A stretch of DNA of 14,257 bases from NCBI GenBank assembly GCA_964607865.1, contig CAZSLZ010000087.1, positions 1 through 14,257 of the forward strand, written 5' to 3'. This document shows positions 7,592 through 12,638 of the stretch, piece by piece (position 1 is the stretch's first letter; every line of letters begins with the position of its first letter). A model generated the notes under the pieces. The model searched no databases. It was not told the DNA's origin and saw only the letters and a program-made list of their open reading frames with translations. The position numbers and the translations under genes were made by a program. This DNA comes from CAZSLZ01 sp964607865 (GTDB taxonomy: Bacteria; Vulcanimicrobiota; JAJTBE01; CAZSLZ01).

Positions 7592-7795
7592 ATGGGATTA
7601 CAAAAATTCAAATGTAAAAAATGCAAAAGCGATCTTAACGTTACCGAGACGGTTGAGTTATTTTCCTGCGCATTTTGCGGCGCCAATTATAAAATTATGC
7701 AGGATAACGGAAAAAAATTAATCCTTTTGAGTGAAGAGAAGAAAAAAGGGAACATCAAACAAATTGACAACGATGAAGAATGGAAAAAGACCTGA
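7592..7795 (+). CDS. Small zinc-ribbon protein of unknown function, between ecfA1 and ecfA2
   Basis: A 67-residue protein with a clear two-knuckle zinc ribbon: CKKC at 8-11 and CAFC at 26-29, separated by 14 residues (SDLNVTETVELFS region). A short strand and a charged, lysine- and acid-rich tail follow (about 41-67). I chose the ATG at 7592 because AGGTGAT lies just upstream and overlaps the ecfA1 stop. An in-frame ATG at 7562 would lie inside ecfA1 and has no ribosome binding site. The end overlaps the likely ecfA2 start by 23 bases, so the three genes are tightly coupled. No catalytic motif is visible. It could bind nucleic acid or protein, or act as a zinc-dependent accessory factor; none of these is shown. 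Confidence 0.75.
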   Translation: MGLQKFKCKKCKSDLNVTETVELFSCAFCGANYKIMQDNGKKLILLSEEKKKGNIKQIDNDEEWKKT

Positions 7796-8669
7796 TATAA
7801 TTCAAATAAAAAACCTCTCATATTCATACCAGAAAGGCACCCCCTTTGAGCATAAAGCTCTGAATGATATTAATGTTACTGTAAAAAAAGGGGAAATAAT
7901 CGGCATAATCGGCCCTACAGGGTCCGGCAAATCCACTTTTGTCCAGCATCTTAACGGGCTTCTTAAGCCTTCTCAGGGTGAAGTTATTATTAACGGCATT
8001 GACATAAACCTGAAACCAAAAAAGCAGCACAGAAAAGAACTCTTTTCTGATATATGCTTCCAGGTGGGCCTGGTTTTTCAATATCCAGAATACCAGTTGT
8101 TTGAGGAAACCGTATATGAAGATATAGCATTTGGGCCCAAAAATATGGAATTGAACAATGAGGAAGTGGCTCAGAGGGTTAAAGAAGCTATGGATTGGGT
8201 GGGGCTTGATTTTGAAAAATATAAGTTTCGTTCTCCCTTCAGCCTTTCAGGTGGTGAAATGCGCCGTGTGGCGCTGGCGGGAATTCTGGCGATGAAGCCC
8301 TCTATACTGGTTCTGGATGAGCCCACAGCAGGCCTGGACCCAAGAGGGCGCATAGAATTATATGAAAGGCTGAACAGGCTCCAGAAAGATACCGAAATAA
8401 CCCTTGTTATGGTTTCTCATGATATGGGGGATGTGGCAAGTATGGTGGAGCATCTCATAGTTTTCAATAAAGGTGAAATTGCCTTTGACGGCCCCCCGGC
8501 GCTGGTCTTTAAAAATACCGAAGGAATAAAAAAACTTGGCCTGGGTGTCCCCCCGGTAATTGAACTGATGAACCGTTTGAGAAATCAGGGTATGGATATA
8601 AAACAGGATGTAATAGATCTGGATTCAGCTGAGGAAGCTCTGTGTAGAATTCTGAAGACAAATAATTAA
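7773..8669 (+). CDS. ecfA2: Energy-coupling factor transporter ATPase EcfA2
   Basis: This is the second ATPase of the ECF module, expected to form a heterodimer with EcfA1. From the ATG at 7773 it has 298 residues: Walker A GPTGSGKST (47-55), Q-loop FQYPEYQLF (102-110), signature LSGGEMRR (158-165), Walker B ILVLDEPTAGLD (178-189) and His216 (SHD). An N-terminally longer frame opens at 7731, but those residues overlap the zinc-ribbon gene, lack homology, and ABC ATPases of this family start close to the IQIKNLSY strand. TTG at 7764 is another possible start. No strong ribosome binding site precedes any of them. The stop TAA at 8667-8669 overlaps the stop of the convergent pilin-like gene. Confidence 0.92.
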   Translation: MKNGKRPDIIQIKNLSYSYQKGTPFEHKALNDINVTVKKGEIIGIIGPTGSGKSTFVQHLNGLLKPSQGEVIINGIDINLKPKKQHRKELFSDICFQVGLVFQYPEYQLFEETVYEDIAFGPKNMELNNEEVAQRVKEAMDWVGLDFEKYKFRSPFSLSGGEMRRVALAGILAMKPSILVLDEPTAGLDPRGRIELYERLNRLQKDTEITLVMVSHDMGDVASMVEHLIVFNKGEIAFDGPPALVFKNTEGIKKLGLGVPPVIELMNRLRNQGMDIKQDVIDLDSAEEALCRILKTNN

Positions 8670-8962
8670 AAGCCTTTCAGTACTGCTCCGTCGCAACCGC
8701 AGCCTCCGCAACCTGAATAGGTCAGCCCTTTCAACAGTTCCTGGTCATGGGTGGGGCAGTTTTGATGCCTGACATTCATTTTTTGCCCGATTCCTCCATT
8801 GTTGTAACAGAGCCTGACCGCGTATAAAGTGTTGTCGCTGGGGCAGGTGGGCATAGCTGTCAAATAATCGGGAATTAGTTCTGGCGGATTGGTACTGTTG
8901 GGTATTGCAGTATTGGGCTGATCAACCTGAAGCATCATCATGGTTGTTCCCACAGCTTTCAT
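8666..8962 (-). CDS. Type IV pilin-like protein, C-terminal part (split gene, part 2)
   Basis: This 98-residue frame looks like the globular part of a type II secretion/type IV pilin-like protein whose N-terminal helix is encoded just upstream in another frame. It begins MKAVGTTMMMLQVDQ, which matches the position of the NIGTALEMY-type helix after the prepilin leader in this family. It continues PDYLTAMPTCPSD, a usual pilin turn, and ends in a cysteine- and glycine-rich tail (SGCGGCGCDG). Its ATG overlaps the TGA of the leader frame as ATGA, and no ribosome binding site precedes it. Read alone it has no signal or membrane segment. Most likely it is the remainder of a frameshifted gene or a one-base sequence error. 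Translational coupling or frameshifting is possible. Confidence 0.6.
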   Translation of the reverse strand: MKAVGTTMMMLQVDQPNTAIPNSTNPPELIPDYLTAMPTCPSDNTLYAVRLCYNNGGIGQKMNVRHQNCPTHDQELLKGLTYSGCGGCGCDGAVLKGF

Positions 8963-9096
8963 GTTTCAAGGTATGCCGTCAGTTGGGCTCTTGCCCTTGC
9001 CCGGCTTATATTGGGTATGATTATTGATGCCAGTATGGAAATAATTGCTATCACTGTTATGAGTTCTGTAAGTGTGAAACCTTTATTTTTTTTCAT
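8959..9096 (-). CDS. Type IV prepilin leader and N-terminal helix (split gene, part 1)
   Basis: A 45-residue frame reads MKKNKGFTLTELITVIAIIS then ILASIIIPNISRARARAQLT and AYLET before TGA. This is a textbook class III signal: short basic leader, predicted PilD-type prepilin peptidase cleavage between Gly6 and Phe7, Glu at +5 of the mature protein, a hydrophobic helix of about 20 residues, then the SRARA-QLTA segment common in pilin-like proteins. It is preceded by AAGGT about six bases before the ATG. The helix alone is too short to be a complete pilin. Inserting one base at the ACATGA junction joins it in register to the following 98-residue frame, giving a protein of about 143 residues, a normal size. 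Confidence 0.7.
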   Translation of the reverse strand: MKKNKGFTLTELITVIAIISILASIIIPNISRARARAQLTAYLET

Positions 9097-9109
9097 TGCA
9101 GGACCTTCG

Positions 9110-9138
9110 ATAATAATAAGTCTATTACATTTTAACAA
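9110..9138 (-). promoter_or_regulatory. Possible sigma-70-type promoter for the pilin-like gene
   Basis: On the - strand TTGTTA (9138-9133) and TATTAT (9115-9110) are separated by exactly 17 bases and lie just upstream of the prepilin start at 9096. A weakness is that transcription would begin around 9103, so the leader would be about seven bases and would cut into the AAGGT ribosome binding site. The region is AT-rich, so chance matches are likely. Confidence 0.3.
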
Positions 9139-9151
9139 AAATTTTCAGAAA

Positions 9152-9179
9152 AACAATATTGTAAATAATTAATATTGTT
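9152..9179 (-). terminator. AT-rich hairpin after dppC, possible weak terminator
   Basis: AACAATATT (9152-9160) and AATATTGTT (9171-9179) form a perfect nine-base-pair inverted repeat with a ten-base loop. Read on the - strand it lies about 30 bases after the dppC stop and is followed by GTTTTCTGAAAATTTTTG, a broken T-rich tract. The stem has only two G-C pairs, so it would be a poor intrinsic terminator. It could instead be an operator for the pilin-like gene. Confidence 0.35.
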
Positions 9180-9207
9180 CAGTATTAAACAGGGAATTAT
9201 GAAACTG

Positions 9208-10047
9208 TTATTTTCTTATTCGTGGGTCCAGGGCGTCTCTGAGTCCGTCGCCCAGGAAATTAAATGCCAGGACAGTAAGAACAATTAAAAAACCGGGGAA
9301 GAAAGCCATCCAGGGGGCAATAAACATAAAAGTCTGGGCACGATGTAGCATACTGCCCCAGGAAGCCAGAGGTTCCTGTACCCCGAACCCCAGAAAAGAG
9401 AGCACCGATTCCAGTAAAATTGTGCCGGCTATGCCCAGGGTGGCGTTAACTATAACCGGCCCCATCACATTGGGTAGAACATGGTGGGTTATTATCCGCC
9501 AGTCAGAGGCTCCGATAGAACGGGCGCTGTCGATATAGGTCATTTCGCGCACCGATAAAACCTGGCCCCGAACCAACCGGCAGGTGCCTGCCCAGCTGGT
9601 TATTCCAATTACTATAATTACATTCCAAATTGAGGGGCTTAACAGTAACTGTACAACCAGAATAAAGAACAGAAGTGGCAGGCTCAGCATCACGTCAACA
9701 ATTCTCATAATTATATTATCAATCATTCCGCCAGAATAACCTGAAACTGCCCCCAGTATTGTGCCAATTATTATAAATATTATGACTGCGCCAAAACCAA
9801 CAACCAGGGTGATTCTGGAGCCATAAAGGCATCGGCTGAGAATATCCCGGCCGTAATTGTCGGTCCCGAAAGGGTGAGAGAAGCTGGGGGGCTGGAGTTT
9901 GCTTCCCAGGTCATAATTTATCTGCCCGGGTTGGTAAGGAGTAAGCCAGGGGCCTATGAGAGCAATCAACAACAATGCAAGAAGGAACCATAAACTGGCA
10001 ACGGCGGCCTTATTCTTTTTTAAATCTTTCTTAATTCTTTCCAGCAT
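9208..10047 (-). CDS. dppC: Peptide/nickel-type ABC transporter permease, DppC/OppC family
   Basis: This inner-membrane permease pairs with DppB to import di/oligopeptides, nickel chelates or related solutes. The 279-residue protein has an N-terminal segment with TM1 at about 16-36, the family stretch HPFGTDNYGRDILSR (58-72), further membrane helices, and the cytoplasmic EAA loop DSARSIGASDWRIITHHVLP (173-192) that docks the ATPase. It ends NFLGDGLRDALDPRIRK. The ATG follows AAAGGATTAAA and lies one base after the dppB stop, so the two are coupled. Substrate cannot be read from permeases. No dppD/dppF ATPases or binding protein are in the window. The symbol denotes family, not proven function. 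Confidence 0.92.
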   Translation of the reverse strand: MLERIKKDLKKNKAAVASLWFLLALLLIALIGPWLTPYQPGQINYDLGSKLQPPSFSHPFGTDNYGRDILSRCLYGSRITLVVGFGAVIIFIIIGTILGAVSGYSGGMIDNIIMRIVDVMLSLPLLFFILVVQLLLSPSIWNVIIVIGITSWAGTCRLVRGQVLSVREMTYIDSARSIGASDWRIITHHVLPNVMGPVIVNATLGIAGTILLESVLSFLGFGVQEPLASWGSMLHRAQTFMFIAPWMAFFPGFLIVLTVLAFNFLGDGLRDALDPRIRK

Positions 10048-10048
10048 T

Positions 10049-11014
10049 TTAATCCTTTACTCTGATACGGGGATCGAACCAGCCATACAACAGGTCGGCT
10101 AACAGGTTGCCCAGAATAATTAAAACAGAAGCTATGAGTATATCGCCCATAATTACAGAAAAATCTCTTTTCATTATTGCTTCTATGCCCAATCTTCCTA
10201 TTCCGGGCCAGCCGAATAGAAACTCAATTACAAAAGAGCCAGCTGCCACCTGGGGCAGGGATAACCCTATAAGGGTGAGCATGGGCAGAGAAGCCGGCTT
10301 AAGGGCGTATTTGAAAGTTATGTCATCCTCGGGTATTCCGAAAGCCCGGGCGGTTCTTATGTAATCTTCCTGCAGGGTTTCAATCATGGATGATCTCAAA
10401 TATCGGGTCCAGCTGGCCAGGTTTCTTATGGTCAGCACCATCATAGGCAGAAAAAGATGCCACATTATATTGACTGTTTTTGTCCACCAGTTACCTGTTT
10501 CCACAGAAATCATTCCCAGAGATGGAAACCAGCCGAGTTTCTGGGTAAATAAGAATATGGCCATGAGTGCCAGCCAGAATGAAGGTACTGAAAGCCCGAA
10601 AAAGGAGAAGAAAGTTAACAGGTAATCGAAAAAGGTGTTTTTTCGGACTGCCGACCATACCCCCAGAGGAATGGAAAGTGCCAGGCTGAGAATGTATGAG
10701 GAGCCCATCAGCAGTAAGGTTGCAGGAATTTTTTCCATAATGACTTTTTTGACCGGCCTGCCGGTAACCAGGGAATAACCCATATCGCCTTTTGTAACCA
10801 GGTTTTTCAACCATATGCCGTATTGGACTATAACCGGTTTATCAAGGCCCAGGTTTTTTCGTATTCTTTCTCTTTCCTCGGGTTTGGTCCGGGGGTTCAT
10901 GAGAATATCCGCCGGATCGCCGGGCGCAGCGTGGATTAGAAAAAAAGTTATAATGGTGACTGCCAGAAGTATGGGAATTGATACCAGTATTCGTTTTGCA
11001 ATGAATTTTAACAA
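10049..11014 (-). CDS. dppB: Peptide/nickel-type ABC transporter permease, DppB/OppB family
   Basis: This is the partner permease of the dppC-like gene. It opens with TM1 MLKFIAKRILVSIPILLAV and the family motif FFLIHAAPGDPAD, carries GDMGYSLVTGRPV, and has the EAA loop DYIRTARAFGIPEDDITFKY. It ends with FVIEFLFGWPGIGRLGIEAI and YGWFDPRIRVKD. No ATG start exists at the right place. I chose TTG at 11014-11012, six bases after GGAG, giving 321 residues and the usual MLKxI-type N-terminus. TTG at 11026 (325 residues) or 11017 are alternatives. A stronger GGAGGG further upstream (11072-11067) serves an ATG at 11054 in a different frame, so the 5' end may be altered. It is first in a two-gene unit with dppC. 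Confidence 0.9.
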   Translation of the reverse strand: MLKFIAKRILVSIPILLAVTIITFFLIHAAPGDPADILMNPRTKPEERERIRKNLGLDKPVIVQYGIWLKNLVTKGDMGYSLVTGRPVKKVIMEKIPATLLLMGSSYILSLALSIPLGVWSAVRKNTFFDYLLTFFSFFGLSVPSFWLALMAIFLFTQKLGWFPSLGMISVETGNWWTKTVNIMWHLFLPMMVLTIRNLASWTRYLRSSMIETLQEDYIRTARAFGIPEDDITFKYALKPASLPMLTLIGLSLPQVAAGSFVIEFLFGWPGIGRLGIEAIMKRDFSVIMGDILIASVLIILGNLLADLLYGWFDPRIRVKD

Positions 11015-11146
11015 CAAATGCTCCAATGGTTTTGTTGTTAATTTTATTCTGCATTGTTTTTTTTATCCCTCCGGCTCGACAGTTAATGATTTTAAATATG
11101 TTAACTGCCAGGTAAACCTATTGGCAGACAGGCTCATAGACAAAAA

Positions 11147-11175
11147 GTAAGTGGGTCGGGAACCAACCCGAATTT
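11147..11175 (+). repeat. Direct repeat copy 1 (GTAAGTGGGT...)
   Basis: GTAAGTGGGTCGGGAACCAA followed by CCCGAATTT. The first ten bases are identical to the copy at 11300, and the following GNGAACNAAC pattern also matches. Within this copy TCGGG and CCCGA can pair across AACCAA. The two copies flank the inverted-repeat element. Confidence 0.6.
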
Positions 11176-11179
11176 CGTC

Positions 11180-11209
11180 ATCACGAGCATCCGCAGGATG
11201 CGTGGTGAT
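11180..11209. repeat. Inverted repeat resembling the GTCATTGCGAG...GCAATCTC intergenic repeat family
   Basis: ATCAC at 11180-11184 pairs with GTGAT at 11205-11209, and GCATCC (11187-11192) pairs with GGATGC (11196-11201) around a GCA loop, with a small internal loop between the two stems. With its flanks it reads CGTCATCACGAG ... GGTGATCTC. That is the same layout as the GTCATTGCGAG/GCAATCTC repeats that I recall as dispersed between genes in many bacteria. The resemblance is from memory and only one copy is in the window. Confidence 0.6.
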
Positions 11210-11219
11210 CTCTGTATCA

Positions 11220-11238
11220 CCCCAATTCTGAATTGGGG
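11220..11238. repeat. Perfect hairpin CCCCAATT-CTG-AATTGGGG
   Basis: An eight-base-pair perfect stem with a three-base loop directly follows the long inverted repeat. The nearest T-run on the + strand (11260-11267) is more than 20 bases further on, so it is not a standard intrinsic terminator. On the - strand the bases after it are GTGATACAGAG, also not a T-run. It is probably part of the same composite repeat. Confidence 0.6.
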
Positions 11239-11252
11239 AACATATTGTTCGC

Positions 11253-11258
11253 ATTATA
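11253..11258 (-). promoter_or_regulatory. Isolated consensus -10 box on the - strand
   Basis: A perfect TATAAT lies on the - strand at the edge of the repeat element, pointing at dppB. The best base run at a 17-base spacing is TGAATT, a poor -35 box. If used, it would give dppB a leader of roughly 230 bases containing both hairpins. Confidence 0.2.
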
Positions 11259-11299
11259 GTTTTTTTTCCGGCAAAAATTCAGTCGCTCACTGACGTAAG

Positions 11300-11327
11300 G
11301 TAAGTGGGTTGTGAACAAACAAGATTT
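11300..11327 (+). repeat. Direct repeat copy 2 (GTAAGTGGGT...)
   Basis: GTAAGTGGGTTGTGAACAAA followed by CAAGATTT. It matches the copy at 11147 in its first ten bases and in most of the next ten to twelve. The distance between copies is 153 bases, start to start. Confidence 0.6.
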
Positions 11328-11367
11328 AAATTGAGATTGCCAAATTTGCAAAACCCCAAATGAATTC

Positions 11368-12399
11368 TTACAATTTATTTGCCTGGGTTATTTTTTCGGC
11401 TGATTCCAGAATTACATCTTTAAGTTCCAGTTGGTTTTTAAACTCATGGGGAATACTTTCCAATCCGTGTATTACTCCCAGAATGTTTCCCGTAATGGAG
11501 CCGGTTGAGTCGCTGTCTCCTCCATGGTTCACAGCCATTTGAATTCCCTGCAAATAATTGTCAGCTTTAAGTGAACAATAAACCGCAACACCCAGAGCTT
11601 CTTCTGCCACCCAACCCGGCCCGATCTTTCCAAGAGCTTCGATTGGGGAAAGAGAAGTTTCGCTTAGTTTCAATGCCTGGGTAATTTTTGTCACAACTTC
11701 CTCTCGATGGGGATATTCAGTTATTTTTTTTATTGACTGTTCCAATGCTTGTTCCAGGGGGGTATTTTTCATTAATTTATCTATCAGAAATGCCAGAAAA
11801 CCGGCGCTTAGGTATCCCGAAGGATGATGGTGAGTAATTAATGCAAGGTTGCAACCTGCCTGGAAAGGATCTGTCAGGTTGATCAGGCCTGCGGGCGCCG
11901 TCCTCATTACCCCACCACATCCTTTGCTGTTGTTGAGTTTCTCGGGAATTGAAAAAGAAGGATCTTCAAAGGCTTTAAGATGAGTTTTTAATGCTTCAAG
12001 GCAGGTGTTTCCCGGCCCCCTGCGGTGATGTAAATCCTTCTGTTGCCAGAGCCAGCCCATGTAAAGCTGGGGGTGTTGTTCTGCTGTTTTAATTCCCTGG
12101 GTTCCCAGCCAGCGAAGATAAGAATAACGTGCAGAATCTTTAATTGAAGTGATTCCGCGGTGAACAAACCTTTCGTGGGCGTTTAAAAGGGCTTCTGCGG
12201 TAAACAGGGCCATCTGTGTGTCATCGGTAATCGCCCCCGTCCTTCCATATACTTTCTGAAAAGATTGAATTCCTGTTTTACCGAACTTTTCTTTGATTTC
12301 TGTCCAGCTCCAAAATTCAACCGCTGCCCCCAGGGCGTCGCCTGCAGCGCCTCCCATAAGACAGCCAGCAATTTTTCTGAATTTTTCTTTTTTATCCAT
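11368..12399 (-). CDS. ADP-ribosylglycohydrolase family protein
   Basis: This is a DraG/ARH-fold hydrolase, expected to use two magnesium ions to cleave ADP-ribose from proteins or other adducts. From ATG 12399 it has 343 residues. AGCLMGGAAGDALGAAVEF (11-29) opens the fold, TDDTQM (58-63) gives metal ligands Asp59, Asp60 and Thr61, and SKGCGGVMRTAP (158-169) is the substrate-loop motif. HHHPSGYLSAGFLAFLI follows at about 190-206, and HGGDSDSTGSITGNILG (292-308) gives Asp295 and Asp297. All catalytic elements are intact. I preferred ATG 12399 over ATG 12435 because GGGGGA lies upstream and family members start near FRKIAGC. No ADP-ribosyltransferase is in the window, so the target is unknown. 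It is transcribed away from the DUF6941-like gene. Confidence 0.9.
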   Translation of the reverse strand: MDKKEKFRKIAGCLMGGAAGDALGAAVEFWSWTEIKEKFGKTGIQSFQKVYGRTGAITDDTQMALFTAEALLNAHERFVHRGITSIKDSARYSYLRWLGTQGIKTAEQHPQLYMGWLWQQKDLHHRRGPGNTCLEALKTHLKAFEDPSFSIPEKLNNSKGCGGVMRTAPAGLINLTDPFQAGCNLALITHHHPSGYLSAGFLAFLIDKLMKNTPLEQALEQSIKKITEYPHREEVVTKITQALKLSETSLSPIEALGKIGPGWVAEEALGVAVYCSLKADNYLQGIQMAVNHGGDSDSTGSITGNILGVIHGLESIPHEFKNQLELKDVILESAEKITQANKL

Positions 12400-12594
12400 T
12401 ATTAAAATCGTCCCCCAATTTCTGTAATAATTCATTGGAATCTCATATAAATTCCTTTTGAATCATGAAACGAATATAATTTAGGAAGAATAAATAATTC
12501 CATCATAAGAAATACGATAGTGGTTTTATAATTAAATATAATATTTAAACTGTTTGAAAAACAGCTGGAAAAAACTGCAGAGGAATTATGGGGA

Positions 12595-12623
12595 ATTATA
12601 TAGAAATACCCGTTTAACATCAA
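12595..12623 (-). promoter_or_regulatory. Candidate sigma-70-type promoter for the ADP-ribosylglycohydrolase gene
   Basis: On the - strand TTGATG (12623-12618) and a perfect TATAAT (12600-12595) are spaced by 17 bases. Transcription would begin near 12588, leaving a leader of about 190 bases before ATG 12399. The -35 box overlaps the AAAGGAG ribosome binding site of the divergent + strand gene. The intergenic region is AT-rich, which raises the chance of a spurious match. Confidence 0.4.
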
Positions 12624-12638
12624 AGGAGTTCGGGAGAA

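Larger units (their letters stand above)
11027..11367. other. Gene-free stretch with clustered inverted repeats
   Basis: These 341 bases between dppB and the ADP-ribosylglycohydrolase gene (both - strand) hold no convincing gene. From low to high coordinates they contain the GGAGGG site (- strand, 11072-11067) and an inverted repeat CAGTTAA/TTAACTG (11080-11107). A hairpin CTGCCAGGT/ACCT-GGCAG with a bulge follows at 11104-11126. Then come one copy of a GTAAGTGGGT repeat, a long inverted repeat, a second perfect hairpin, a - strand TATAAT, a small TCAGT/ACTGA hairpin (11279-11293) and the second GTAAGTGGGT copy. No recognised riboswitch or T-box signature was found. Confidence 0.7.

Noticed and set aside
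7731..7772. Longer N-terminus for ecfA2 (ATG at 7731)
   Set aside because: The extra residues are the out-of-frame reading of the zinc-ribbon gene, and EcfA proteins start close to the first beta strand.
10842..11054. 70-codon - strand frame with a good ribosome binding site overlapping dppB
   Set aside because: Its product shows no family resemblance, low-complexity composition and lies almost wholly inside dppB in another frame. Kept only as a possible leader peptide or start-site remnant.
11063..11254. 63-codon - strand frame in the dppB upstream region
   Set aside because: It is a translation of the inverted-repeat element; no ribosome binding site or family resemblance.
11220..11267. 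Hairpin at 11220-11238 plus the T-run at 11260-11267 as an intrinsic terminator
   Set aside because: More than 20 bases separate stem and T-run; the structure fits a repeat element better.
11147..11327. CRISPR array suggested by the two GTAAGTGGGT copies
   Set aside because: Only two imperfect copies, 153 bases apart, with structured DNA between; no cas genes.
12432..12623. 63-codon - strand frame upstream of the ADP-ribosylglycohydrolase, ending in an ATGA overlap with ATG 12435
   Set aside because: No ribosome binding site, no recognisable domain, AT-rich translated intergenic DNA, and it overlaps the candidate promoter.
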